From: UBA1479 sp038109305
GTDB lineage: Bacteria; Pseudomonadota; Alphaproteobacteria; Rhodospirillales; Casp-alpha2
Length of the DNA: 64,000 bases
NCBI GenBank assembly: GCA_038109305.1
Contig: JAYNIR010000001.1
Coordinates: 248,001-312,000, forward strand
Direction: 5' to 3'
Shown here: positions 33,230-42,351 of the stretch, in pieces
Layout: the number at the start of each line of letters is the position of its first letter
Numbering within the stretch: the first letter of the stretch is position 1
Translations under genes and position numbers: made by a program
The notes under the pieces: model-generated
The model's database searches: none
What the model saw: the letters and a program-made list of their open reading frames with translations, nothing else
What the model was told of the DNA's origin: nothing

Positions 33230-34330
33230 ATGGGTTTCAATTGCGGCATTGTCGGCCTGCCGAACGTGGGTAAGTCGACGCTGTTCAACGCGCTGACCGC
33301 GACCGCCAAGGCGGAAGCGGCGAACTTTCCCTTCTGCACCATCGAGCCCAACACAGGCCGCGTTTCCGTGCCTGACCCGCGGCTTGATAAAATCGCCTCG
33401 ATCGTCAGTCCCAAAAGCGTCGTGCCGACGCAGATGGAATTCGTCGACATCGCGGGCCTTGTCCGGGGTGCGAGCAAGGGCGAAGGGCTCGGTAACCAGT
33501 TTCTTGCCAACATTCGCGAGGTCGAGGCGATCTGCCACGTGCTGCGCTGTTTCGAAGCCGGCAACGTGACCCACGTGGAAAACAGCGTAGATCCCGTGCG
33601 CGATGCCGAAACCGTCGAAACCGAATTGATGCTGGCGGATTTGGAAAGCCTGGAAAAACGCATCGATCCGCTGACCAAAAAGGTGCGCGGCCAGGACAAG
33701 GACGCGGCCAAGCAGCTGGAGCTGGTCAACCGGTGTCTGGCCGTGCTGCGCGAGGGGAAACCCGCGCGGACGGCCGAGGTCAAGGACGACGAATGGCGCT
33801 TGTTCCGCATGCTGCAGTTGTTGACGGCGAAGCCGGTCTTGTATGTGTGCAACGTCGACGAGGCGTCGGCCGCCGCCGGCAACGATTTTTCCCGCAAGGT
33901 CGAGGAAATGGCGGCGGCGCAGGGTGCGGGCTCGGTCATCATATCCGCCGCCATTGAGGCCGAAGTGGCGATGCTGGACGATCTGGCGGACAAGAAGGAA
34001 TTTCTCGAAAGCCTGGGGCTTGAGGAAACGGGCCTCGCCCGCGTGATCCGCGCGGGGTATGAGCTTTTGGGCCTGATTACGTTCTTTACCGCAGGCCCCA
34101 AGGAAGTCCGCGCCTGGACGATTGCGGCGGGGACCAAGGCGCCCCGCGCGGCCGGCGCCATTCACGGCGATTTCGAACGCGGGTTCATCGCCGCCGAAAC
34201 CATCGGCTACGATACGTACGTGACGCTGGGCGGCGAACAGGCTGCCAAGGACGCCGGTAAAATGCGCGCCGAGGGCCGCGACTACGTTGTCAAGGATGGC
34301 GACGTCATGTTGTTCCGCTTCAACGTGTGA
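33230..34330 (+). CDS. ychF: YchF/OLA1-type ATPase
   Basis: 366 residues. A TRAFAC-class P-loop protein that prefers ATP and binds the ribosome. G1 is GLPNVGKSTLFNALT, the switch region FVDIAGLVRGASKGEGLGNQFL, and the base-recognition motif is NVDE (in place of NKxD), which explains ATP preference. A coiled-coil region (ETELMLADLESLEKR) and a C-terminal TGS domain (TAGPKEVRAWTIAAGTKAP, IHGDFERGFIAAE) complete it. Third gene of rplY-pth-ychF; after it the sequence enters a decayed region. Confidence 0.96.
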   Translation: MGFNCGIVGLPNVGKSTLFNALTATAKAEAANFPFCTIEPNTGRVSVPDPRLDKIASIVSPKSVVPTQMEFVDIAGLVRGASKGEGLGNQFLANIREVEAICHVLRCFEAGNVTHVENSVDPVRDAETVETELMLADLESLEKRIDPLTKKVRGQDKDAAKQLELVNRCLAVLREGKPARTAEVKDDEWRLFRMLQLLTAKPVLYVCNVDEASAAAGNDFSRKVEEMAAAQGAGSVIISAAIEAEVAMLDDLADKKEFLESLGLEETGLARVIRAGYELLGLITFFTAGPKEVRAWTIAAGTKAPRAAGAIHGDFERGFIAAETIGYDTYVTLGGEQAAKDAGKMRAEGRDYVVKDGDVMLFRFNV

Positions 34331-34360
34331 GGCGTTCTGCGTAATCGGCATCCGCCGGCT

Positions 34361-34790
34361 TCAACGCCCGGTGGCCGCCGCGTGCGACGAGACCGCGCCG
34401 GACGCCGGACCGCTGGGTCGGAAACAGGACACGCGATAGGTCGATCCGGCGACGTGGTAGGCGTTGCAGTTCCAGGTCCTGGAAAAGCTGCTGTTGAAGG
34501 TGTTTTAGCGGTATTGCAGATTGTTGATCTGGTTTTTCATCTGAATTTGCTGCATCGAGGCGAGCGCCTCCCGGTGAAGGTTGTTGACCTGGTCTGCCAG
34601 TTACCGGAGCAGGGGCGCAAGCCGCGCCCGGTTCGGCGGCGCGGAGAAGAACGCCCATTCCTTGTCAACCAACGCCAGGGCGTCGTCGGGCGCGCGCCCG
34701 TCCGCCATCAGGTCGCGAGGGTGATCGCTCTGGTCATAAAACGCGGAATACTGCGGGTCGCCCGTCCCGGCCGCCGAACGCCGCGCCGTC
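34361..34790 (-). pseudogene. Remnant of an unidentified secreted protein gene with two in-frame TAA codons
   Basis: On the minus strand one frame encodes GDPQYSAFYDQSDHPRDLM, then ALALVDKEWAFFSAPPNR, stops at TAA (34601-34603), continues 31 codons with a coiled-coil look (LADQVNNLHREALASMQQ), stops again at TAA (34505-34507), and runs 47 more codons (TFNSSFSRTWNCNAYHVAG, STYRVSCFRP) to TGA at 34361-34363. The continuous amphipathic and Cys/Trp-containing text across the stops indicates a former gene. Its 5' end is missing: beyond about 34790 the sequence reads as a different gene on the other strand. Family not recognised. Confidence 0.6.
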
Positions 34791-35144
34791 GTCAGCCGCC
34801 GTTTCGACACGGGCGACGAAGCCGAGATCCTGAACGCCGTCGTCGCCCTGTTGCAGGACTTGGGCTTCAAATCGGATGAAACCGATGTCGGCGCCGGGGT
34901 TGTTTCCGGATCAAAAGGATCGGGCCGGGGCCGGGGGTGGTGGGTCGGAACGGACATCCGCGTGACGGTGACGACCAAACCGGCGTCAGAGCAAAGCACG
35001 GTCGTCCGCGCGACGTTCCAAAAAATCCACGCCGGCCACGATGGCCGCTTTACCTATACCGAACCCGTGATTGATCCGAAAATCTCTCAGGACTTCTACA
35101 ACAAACTGTCGCAATCGCTGTTTCTGGAGGCTCGTCAGATATGA
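34740..35144 (+). pseudogene. 5'-truncated lipoprotein-like gene, paralogue of its downstream neighbour
   Basis: The frame is closed upstream by TAA at 34737-34739 and reads CGSPVPAAERRAVVSRRFDT, EAEILNAVVALLQDLGFKSD and, at the end, SQDFYNKLSQSLFLEARQI. This resembles the mature part of a small lipoprotein from the cysteine on, but signal peptide and start codon are absent. TTG 34851 could start a 97-residue fragment. It is clearly related to the next gene (LQDLGF against LQNLGF; FYNKLSQSLFLEA against FFNSLSQALFLKA) and overlaps its ATG by four bases. Confidence 0.65.
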
Positions 35145-35569
35145 TTCTTCGCCGTTGTCTCTCGGCCGTGTTTCTGTTGGCGGCGCTTTCCGTGTCCGTA
35201 TGCCAGACCGATTCCCGTTAACAGGTTCTGCCGATGGACCAAAGCCAAGTATCGCTCCGGTCGACTCATGCGCGGGCGTTTGATATCGCCGACACGGCGC
35301 TGACGGTTCGCACGGTGATCGCAACCTTGCAAAACCTAGGGTTCACCGTCGACAAAGTAGAACAGTTATTGGGCCTGGTCAGCGCGACCAAGGCGGGGAA
35401 CTATCTGCTTAAAATGACCGTCACCGCGCGCCGCCGGGGCGATGCCCTGACTGTCGTTCGCGCCAGCGACCAGCACAGCCTTACCGCGGTCAGCGACCCG
35501 CAGCCCTATCAGCAGTTTTTCAATAGTCTGTCGCAGGCGCTGTTTCTCAAAGCCCACGAAGTGAACTGA
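35141..35569 (+). pseudogene. Small lipoprotein gene with in-frame TAA after the signal peptide
   Basis: ATG 35141 overlaps the upstream TGA. The frame encodes a signal peptide (ILRRCLSAVFLLAALSVSVC), then QTDSR and TAA at 35219-35221, codon 27. It resumes in frame with QVLPMDQSQVSLRSTHARAF, RTVIATLQNLGFTVDKVEQL and FFNSLSQALFLKAHEVN to a normal stop. A substitution of a Tyr codon after SR would produce the TAA. An internal ATG at 35234 could give a 111-residue protein, but without export. Family: small alphaproteobacterial lipoproteins that occur in tandem sets; function unknown. Confidence 0.65.
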
Positions 35570-35683
35570 TTTCATTACGGTATTTCGATATCACCGGCCT
35601 GTCGATCTGCGCTTTCGTGGTTTCGGCGGGTGCGCTAGGCTATGGCCACGCATCAAATCAAAGGATCAAGGGAGGGTCAGAAA

Positions 35684-36358
35684 TTGGGAAAAGACATCAA
35701 ACTTACAGCCGAGGACGGGTTCGAGCTCGGCGCCTACCGCGCCGATCCGGCGGGCAAGGCCCGTGGCGGCATCGTCGTCATTCAGGAAATTTTCGGCGTC
35801 AACGAACACATCCGCGACCTGTGCGACCGGTTTGCCGACCTGGGCTATCTGTCCGTGGCGCCGGCGGTCTACGACCGGTTCGAGCCGAACTTTCAATGCG
35901 GTTACACGCCGGACGAGATCGCCGTCGGCCGTGGCCTGAAGGACAAGGGCAATGCCGCGTTCGACAATGTGATTATGGACGTAGAGGCCGCCCGCAAAGT
36001 GGCGGCGGAGGCCGGCCGTGTCGGCATCACCGGCTTTTGCTGGGGCGGCGTCGTCACCTGGGCGTCGGCCTGCCGCTTGCATTTCCAGGCGGCCGCCTGT
36101 TATTACGGAGGCGGCATTCTGCCCTACGTGAAAGAGCAGCCCAACTGCCCGACGATCCTGCATTTCGGCGAACACGACAAGGGCATCCCTTTGGCCGATG
36201 TCGATCAGATCGCCGAGGCGCACCCCGAATGCCCGGTCTATATCTACGACGCTGACCACGGATTCCATTGCGACATGCGCGGGTCGTTCAAGCCGCACGC
36301 GGCGCAGGTCGCCTCCGTCAGGACCTTCCTCCTATTCGACGAACACGTCGCGGCATAA
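35684..36358 (+). CDS. Dienelactone hydrolase-family protein
   Basis: 224 residues from TTG 35684, preferred because GGGAGGG precedes it by about ten bases; an ATG at 35642 would add 14 residues. Alpha/beta-hydrolase with a cysteine nucleophile in GITGFCWGG, aspartate in HFGEHDKGIP and histidine in DADHGFHCD, the dienelactone hydrolase triad. IQEIFGVNEHIRDLCDRFAD is also family-typical. Not in an aromatic catabolic operon, so the true substrate may be another ester or lactone. Confidence 0.88.
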   Translation: MGKDIKLTAEDGFELGAYRADPAGKARGGIVVIQEIFGVNEHIRDLCDRFADLGYLSVAPAVYDRFEPNFQCGYTPDEIAVGRGLKDKGNAAFDNVIMDVEAARKVAAEAGRVGITGFCWGGVVTWASACRLHFQAAACYYGGGILPYVKEQPNCPTILHFGEHDKGIPLADVDQIAEAHPECPVYIYDADHGFHCDMRGSFKPHAAQVASVRTFLLFDEHVAA

Positions 36359-36367
36359 GGACCGACA

Positions 36368-37276
<909 letters not shown>

Positions 37277-37286
37277 CCCCGCCGCC

Positions 37287-37778
37287 ATGGCCGACGATCA
37301 ACCTCCCGGTTCCGCCGCATCTGAAAAACCGGACAGTCCGCGCCTGCTGCCGCCGGTTTATTTCTTGGGCACGCTCGCGGTGATGCTGGAACTGGCGTAT
37401 TTCCTGCCGCTAACCATCGTCGTGACGCCGCCCGCCACATATGCGGGCTGGGCGCTGATCGCGACCGGGTTCGTCATCGTCATCACGGTGTGGTGGCGGT
37501 TCGAACAGGCGGAAACGACCATCAAGCCTTACGAGGTTTCGACCCGCCTGCTGACCGAAGGCCCCTTCCGGTTTTCGCGAAATCCGATTTATTCGGCCAT
37601 GGTTCTCGGGTTGCTGGGCGCCGGCGTGGTGTTGGGCGCGGCGTCGGCTTTTCTCGTGATCCCCGTCTTTATCTGGCTGATTCGAAGGAAATTTATTGCG
37701 GTCGAGGAAGCCATGCTCGAAGACGCCTTCGGCGACGATTACCGGGCCTATAAATCCCGTGTTCGGCGGTGGCTATGA
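37287..37778 (+). CDS. Isoprenylcysteine carboxyl methyltransferase-like membrane protein
   Basis: 163 residues with four likely membrane segments. The C-terminal half carries the SAM-binding signature of the ICMT/PEMT group: TEGPFRFSRNPIYSAMVLGLLGAG, then FVIPVFIWLIRRKFI-type helix and EEAMLEDAFGDDYRAYKSRVRRWL. Bacterial members methylate various lipids or small molecules and rarely have a known substrate. It begins 10 bp after mtnP, so co-transcription is likely; whether it uses a methylthio compound is open. Confidence 0.82.
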   Translation: MADDQPPGSAASEKPDSPRLLPPVYFLGTLAVMLELAYFLPLTIVVTPPATYAGWALIATGFVIVITVWWRFEQAETTIKPYEVSTRLLTEGPFRFSRNPIYSAMVLGLLGAGVVLGAASAFLVIPVFIWLIRRKFIAVEEAMLEDAFGDDYRAYKSRVRRWL

Positions 37779-37837
37779 TCTGGCCCGCGTGCTAAGACCG
37801 GGATAACAATAAATGCCCGTTGGAGGAGACTTTTACC

Positions 37838-38458
37838 ATGCTCAAAGCCTATTGGTGTTCGCTGCGCAATCAGATCCACGACCCCGACAAAATGAAGGTT
37901 TATGCTGATCTGGCCGGACCGGCGATCAAGGCCGGCGGCGGCCGGTTCCTGGCCCGCGGCGGCAAAATCAAGTCGTTAGAAGGGTTCGAACAAGCCCGCG
38001 TGGTGATCATTGAATTTCCGTCCTTCGACGCGGCCTGCGACACCTATGCGTCGGCGGCGTATCAGGCCGCGTTGGAACCGGTGAAGGCCGGTGCCGTCAC
38101 CCGCGACGTGTTCGCCGTCGAAGGGGTCGAGGACCTCGCCCCCCGGGGCGACACCAAGGGCCCCGTCGCGTTCTGGATCGGCGCGCACATGACCGTCCAC
38201 GATCCGGACAAGATAGCGGCCTATGCCGCCAAGGCGACCGAGGCGATGAAGGTCGCGGGCGGGCGCTTTTTGGCCCGCGCCGGGCGGACGCATACGTTCG
38301 AAGGGTTCGAGCAGACCCGCGTCGCGCTCGCCGAACATCTTTCATGGGACACCGCCGCCGGGTTTTACGACAGCCCGGAATACGCCACCGCGCGAAAGGC
38401 CCTGGACGGCGGCGTCACCCGCGACATCTGCATCACCGAAGCGGCCGAAGGCGTCTAG
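37838..38458 (+). CDS. Tandem DUF1330-domain protein
   Basis: 206 residues from ATG 37838 (GGAGGAG about nine bases upstream). Two copies of the DUF1330 ferredoxin-like fold, about residues 1-98 and 104-202. Matching stretches: HDPDKMKVYADLAGPAIKAG with HDPDKIAAYAAKATEAMKVA, GGRFLARGGK with GGRFLARAGR, LEGFEQARV with FEGFEQTRV, and VTRDVF with VTRDIC. DUF1330 proteins are normally about 95 residues and form dimers, so this is a fused dimer. No reaction known. It sits between mtnP and mtnA. Confidence 0.88.
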   Translation: MLKAYWCSLRNQIHDPDKMKVYADLAGPAIKAGGGRFLARGGKIKSLEGFEQARVVIIEFPSFDAACDTYASAAYQAALEPVKAGAVTRDVFAVEGVEDLAPRGDTKGPVAFWIGAHMTVHDPDKIAAYAAKATEAMKVAGGRFLARAGRTHTFEGFEQTRVALAEHLSWDTAAGFYDSPEYATARKALDGGVTRDICITEAAEGV

Positions 38459-38478
38459 GCGCAGGCCGGTTCATCGAC

Positions 38479-39579
38479 ATGAAAGTCAACGGCGCCCCTT
38501 ACCGCACCATCTGGCTTGGCGATGACGGCTGGTCGGTTGAGATCATTGATCAGACCCGCCTGCCGTTCGCATTTGAAATCGTGCGGCTTGAAACCATGGC
38601 GGCCACGGCCGACGCCATCGCCCGCATGCTGGTCCGGGGCGCGCCGCTGATCGGCGTCACGGCGGCCTGGGGCATGGCGCTCGCCATGCACGAGGACCCG
38701 TCGGACGCCGGGCTCGTCCGCGCCTACGACCGGCTGATGGCGGCCAGGCCGACAGCGGTCAACCTGCGCTGGGCCTTGGATGAAATGAAGACGCTGCTGA
38801 CGCCCTTGTCGGAAAACCAGCGCAAAGTTGCCGCCTACAAACGCGCTCAGGAAATCGCCGACGAGGATGTGGAGATTTGTTCCGCCATCGGCGAACACGG
38901 CAAGGACCTGATCGAGGCCGCCTGGAAAAAGAAGGGCGCTGGCAAAGCGCCGGTTAATGTCTTGACCCACTGCAACGCCGGCTGGCTCGCCACCATCGAC
39001 TGGGGCACGGCGCTCGCCCCTATCTATAAAGCGCATGACGCGGGCATCCCGGTGCATGTGTGGGTCGACGAAACCCGGCCCCGGAACCAGGGTGCCAGCC
39101 TGAGCGCCTGGGAACTGGGTCAGCACGGGGTGCCGCACACGGTCATCGTCGACAACGTCGGCGGCCACCTGATGCAGCACGGCGAGGTCGACATGTGCAT
39201 CGTCGGTACCGACCGCACGGCGGCCTCGGGCGATGTGTGCAACAAGGTCGGCACCTATTTAAAGGCCCTGGCGGCGCAAGACAACGGCGTGCCGTTTTAC
39301 ATTGCCTTGCCGGGCCCGACCATCGACTGGACCTTGACCGACGGCGTCCGGGACATCCCGATCGAACAGCGGTCATCGGACGAGGTCACCAAAATGACCG
39401 GCAAGACGGCCGACGGCGCGGTCGTGACCGTGCAGATCACGCCCGACGGCTCCGCCGCCGCCAACTACGCCTTCGACGTGACGCCGGCGCGGCTGGTCAC
39501 CGGTCTGATCACCGAACGCGGCGTCGCCCCCGCATCAAGTAAAGGTCTCTCATCCCTCTATCCGGAGAAAACACCATGA
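38479..39579 (+). CDS. mtnA: Methylthioribose-1-phosphate isomerase
   Basis: 366 residues. MtnA isomerises methylthioribose 1-phosphate to methylthioribulose 1-phosphate. It shares the fold of eIF2B alpha subunits. Active-site landmarks: MLVRGAPLIGVTAAWGMALA, NVLTHCNAGWLAT (catalytic Cys), DETRPRNQGASLSAWEL and IVGTDRTAASGDVCNKVGTY (catalytic Asp). The ATG at 38479 starts 20 bp after the DUF1330 gene; an upstream extension was rejected. Its stop overlaps the GST start by four bases. Confidence 0.95.
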   Translation: MKVNGAPYRTIWLGDDGWSVEIIDQTRLPFAFEIVRLETMAATADAIARMLVRGAPLIGVTAAWGMALAMHEDPSDAGLVRAYDRLMAARPTAVNLRWALDEMKTLLTPLSENQRKVAAYKRAQEIADEDVEICSAIGEHGKDLIEAAWKKKGAGKAPVNVLTHCNAGWLATIDWGTALAPIYKAHDAGIPVHVWVDETRPRNQGASLSAWELGQHGVPHTVIVDNVGGHLMQHGEVDMCIVGTDRTAASGDVCNKVGTYLKALAAQDNGVPFYIALPGPTIDWTLTDGVRDIPIEQRSSDEVTKMTGKTADGAVVTVQITPDGSAAANYAFDVTPARLVTGLITERGVAPASSKGLSSLYPEKTP

Positions 39580-40208
39580 AGTTCTATTACCGCTCCGGTT
39601 CCTGCGCCATGCTACCCTATATCGTGCTGGAGGACGCGGGCGCCGAGTTCGAGCCCGTCGCCGTCGACGACGCCATGCTGGCGTCCGAGGAATACCGCAA
39701 GATTAACCCGCGCAATCAGGTGCCGTCCCTGATCAACGACGACGGCGATCTGATGACCGAAAGCGTCGCCATCGCCATCTGGGCCGCCAACAAGTTCGGG
39801 TCGGATCTCATCCCGGCGGCGGACAGCTGGGATAACGGCAAGATGCTCATGTGCCTGAACTTCATGGCGTCGCAGCAGCACCCCATAGGGTTTGCTCTCT
39901 ACCTGCGGCCGTTCCGCTGGCACGACGACGAAAAAGTTCAGGTCGACCTTAAGGAAAAGGGCCGGCAGAACTGGATCGCCGCGATGACGCGGACCAACGG
40001 CTGGGCCAAGGAAGGGTCGGGCTGGCTGGTCGGCGATAAGATGACCTGCGCCGACGCGCTTGCCTGGGTGCACGCGCGCTGGGGTCTTCGGGTCGAACCT
40101 AAAACGGACGAGGCGTTTCCCGAGTTGTGGGCGCTCGCCAAGCGGGTTGAGGAACGGCCAAGCGTCAAGCGCGTCATCGAAAAGTGCGGCCTGACGCCGC
40201 TGGCGTAA
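39576..40208 (+). CDS. Glutathione S-transferase-family protein
   Basis: 210 residues. The thioredoxin-like N-terminal domain shows KFYYRSGSCAMLPYIVLEDA (SCA as the candidate catalytic Ser/Cys, like beta-class enzymes), the cis-proline loop NPRNQVPSLINDDG and the glutathione-gamma-Glu contact MTESVAIAIWAA. The helical C-terminal domain includes GWLVGDKMTCADALAWVHAR, the folding N-capping motif region. ATG overlaps the mtnA stop (ATGA), so the protein is translated with the methylthioadenosine-salvage genes. Confidence 0.9.
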   Translation: MKFYYRSGSCAMLPYIVLEDAGAEFEPVAVDDAMLASEEYRKINPRNQVPSLINDDGDLMTESVAIAIWAANKFGSDLIPAADSWDNGKMLMCLNFMASQQHPIGFALYLRPFRWHDDEKVQVDLKEKGRQNWIAAMTRTNGWAKEGSGWLVGDKMTCADALAWVHARWGLRVEPKTDEAFPELWALAKRVEERPSVKRVIEKCGLTPLA

Positions 40209-40230
40209 TCGGCGGGCGGGAGAAGCAAGC

Positions 40231-41232
40231 GTGAAAGTTCTGATAACCGGCGGCTGCGGGTTTCTGGGCCAGATGATCGCTAAGGCGATCATTGGAAAGG
40301 GCACCATGGCTTGTTCCGGGGCCGGCCCCGGTGGCGGCCAGCAGAAAGTCGACGCGATCACGTTGTTCGACCACATGGTGCCGGACGCTCCCTTGCCGTG
40401 GGCCGACGACCGGGTTTCCGTCGTTTCCGGCGACATATCGGATCAAGACACGGTGACGGCGTTGGTCGACCGGGAAGACATCTCGATCTTCCATCTGGCC
40501 TCCGTCGTCTCGGCTGGCGGCGAAAAGGATTTCGACCTTGCCATCCAGGTCAACCTGATGGGCGGCCTGAACGTGCTGGAGGCCGCGCGGGCAACAGGCA
40601 CGGCGCCCCGCGTGGTGTTTGCCTCAAGCCTCGCCGCGTTCGGCGGACCGGACCTGCCGCGCAATGTGGATGACCTGACCCGCCACACGCCGCAAACGAC
40701 CTACGGCATGACCAAGGCATTCGGCGAATTGGCGATCAACGACTACACACGGAAGGGCTATATCGACGGGCGGACCGTGCGACTGCCGACCATCGTCATC
40801 CGCCCGGGCGCGCCCAACGCGGCAGCGTCGGGCTGGGCGTCGGGTATTTTTCGGGAGCCGTTACAGGGGCGGGAACACCTGCTGCCGGTTTCCGAAGACT
40901 TCCAGATGATGCTCCTGGGATACCGCAACGCCGTCCGGGGATTTATCGCCGCACACGAGGCAAAGGGCGCCGACATCGGCCCCGACCGGTCGGTTGCGCT
41001 GCCCAACAACGTCTATACGGTCAAGGAAATGATCGCCGCACTGGAACGCGTGGCGGGCGAGGACGGCATCCGGCTAGGTCCCATCAACCCGCGCCCCGAC
41101 CCGTCCGTCGCGGCCATCTGCGGGTCGTGGCCGTTGTTCATGGACCCGACCCGCGCGTTCGCCATCGGTTGCCCGGCAGATGAAACTCTCGATCAAGTGA
41201 TCCGGGATTTCCGGGAAGACTTCTTGAAATAA
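40231..41232 (+). CDS. denD: NAD-dependent epimerase/dehydratase, D-erythronate dehydrogenase-like
   Basis: 333 residues, extended SDR with the nucleotide site ITGGCGFLGQMIA, FASSLAAFGGPDLP and the catalytic TTYGMTKAFGEL. The stretch RLPTIVIRPGAPNAAASGWASGIFREPL is characteristic of DenD, which oxidises D-erythronate in four-carbon acid sugar catabolism. The partner genes (OtnK-type kinase, OtnC aldolase, OtnI isomerase) are not nearby, so the assignment is by sequence resemblance only. It is 22 bp after the GST gene and probably the last gene of that run. Confidence 0.75.
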   Translation: MKVLITGGCGFLGQMIAKAIIGKGTMACSGAGPGGGQQKVDAITLFDHMVPDAPLPWADDRVSVVSGDISDQDTVTALVDREDISIFHLASVVSAGGEKDFDLAIQVNLMGGLNVLEAARATGTAPRVVFASSLAAFGGPDLPRNVDDLTRHTPQTTYGMTKAFGELAINDYTRKGYIDGRTVRLPTIVIRPGAPNAAASGWASGIFREPLQGREHLLPVSEDFQMMLLGYRNAVRGFIAAHEAKGADIGPDRSVALPNNVYTVKEMIAALERVAGEDGIRLGPINPRPDPSVAAICGSWPLFMDPTRAFAIGCPADETLDQVIRDFREDFLK

Positions 41233-41281
41233 GCGTCGATGGAATTGACGACAGAGACTGTGAGCCAGTGAGAAAATCGCC

Positions 41282-41347
41282 GTCATCCCCGCAAACCCGG
41301 GAATCCAGGTGGCGTTGATTCTGGACCCTCGCTTTCGCCGGGGTGAC
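41282..41347. repeat. Dispersed palindromic repeat (REP/MITE-like)
   Basis: About 27-base arms starting gtcatccccgc and ending gccggggtgac, roughly 70% complementary, around tggcgttgatt. It matches the common bacterial 'cgtcatccccgc...gcggggatgacg' type of intergenic palindrome found in many copies in proteobacterial genomes. No other copy lies in this window. Confidence 0.7.
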
Positions 41348-41402
41348 AAGAACCGACAGGCCGCAAGTCTCAGTGCCTCATTGCCGCGGCGGTTCAAAAC
41401 AA

Positions 41403-41430
41403 AAAAGGCCCCGCGTTTGCGGGGCCTTTT
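41403..41430. terminator. Strong bidirectional terminator downstream of petC
   Basis: Perfect 12-base stem aaaaggccccgc / gcggggcctttt with loop gttt. On the minus strand it closes the cytochrome bc1 operon; on the plus strand it could close the denD transcript. Confidence 0.9.
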
Positions 41431-41512
41431 GTATTCGTCGCGGTCTCAGACGTTATTGCATTTTGTTCTCGCGCAAACACGTCGTCGCGGCTTCGCCGCT
41501 CGGGGTTTGCGG

Positions 41513-42346
41513 CTAGTGGATATCCGACCAGATCTTCCGTTTGAGAGCATACATCATGCCCGCCAGGATGATCAGGAACAGCATCACCTTGACGCCCAGG
41601 CGCTTGCGCGCCTCGAGCTCCGGTTCCGCCGTCCACACCAGGAACAGGGTCACGTCCCGCGCCATCTGGTCGACCGTCGCCTTGGTGCCGTCGGAATACT
41701 CGACGCCGCCGTCGGACAACGGGTTCGGCATGGCAATGACGCCGCCCGGGAAGTACTTGTTGTAATTCGCATTCTCGGGCACGCCGGCGGGCGGTTTGGT
41801 GTAGCCGGTCATCAGCGCGTAGATGTAATCCGCGCCGGTGGTGAACCCGCCCGGATGCTTCATTGAGAATTTAAGCAGGCTGTCCCCGCCCTGGGCCCGC
41901 GCCTTGGTGATCAAGGACAGGTCCGGCGGCGCCTTGCCGCTGTTGGCCGCCGCCGCCGCGTTGGCGTTGGCGAAGGGGGCCGGCATCGGGTCGCTGAGCG
42001 TACGCTTGCGCTTGAACATCTCGCCGTCGGCGTTGGGGCCGTCGGTGATTTCGGCCTGCGCCGCCAGCGCCTTGGCCTGGGCTTCGGAGAAGCCGATGTC
42101 TATTAGGTTGCGGTAGCGGATCAGGTTCAGCGAATGACACGCGGCGCACACTTCCTTGTACACCTTGTAGCCTCGCTGCACGGCGGCCCGGTCGAAGGTG
42201 CCGAACACGCCCTGGAACGACCAGCTTTGCGCCGGCGGCTTAGGGGCGTTGCCGGCGGCATTTGCCGGGGTTGCGCCCGTGGCTGACGCCAGAAGCCCAG
42301 CGGCGGCGATGCCCATAAAGGCGGATTTGATGGTTTTCATCATCAT
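41513..42346 (-). CDS. petC: Cytochrome c1
   Basis: 277 residues, the haem-bearing subunit of complex III that passes electrons to cytochrome c. A cleavable signal peptide (FMGIAAAGLLASATGATPANA) is followed by the haem c motif CAACH and later the axial methionine region GGVIAMPNPLSDGGVEYSDG; one C-terminal membrane helix (VMLFLIILAGMMYALKRKIW) anchors it. Start ATG 42346 has GGAG eight bases upstream and lies 5 bp after the petB stop. The longer open frame upstream is antisense to no gene but overlaps petB and was rejected. Confidence 0.95.
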   Translation of the reverse strand: MMMKTIKSAFMGIAAAGLLASATGATPANAAGNAPKPPAQSWSFQGVFGTFDRAAVQRGYKVYKEVCAACHSLNLIRYRNLIDIGFSEAQAKALAAQAEITDGPNADGEMFKRKRTLSDPMPAPFANANAAAAANSGKAPPDLSLITKARAQGGDSLLKFSMKHPGGFTTGADYIYALMTGYTKPPAGVPENANYNKYFPGGVIAMPNPLSDGGVEYSDGTKATVDQMARDVTLFLVWTAEPELEARKRLGVKVMLFLIILAGMMYALKRKIWSDIH

Positions 42347-42351
42347 GATTC

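Noticed and set aside
33128..34351. 407-codon minus-strand open frame across ychF
   Set aside because: ychF on the plus strand is unmistakable; the opposite frame has no recognisable domain.
34382..34879. 165-codon plus-strand open frame in the decay zone
   Set aside because: Arg/Pro/Gly-rich with no conserved look; the minus-strand remnant and the frame of 34740-35144 explain the same DNA better.
20498..35569. Reassignment of TAA to a sense codon
   Set aside because: Many complete, full-length proteins in the window terminate at TAA (moeA, icd, prs, moaD neighbour and others), so TAA is a normal stop here.
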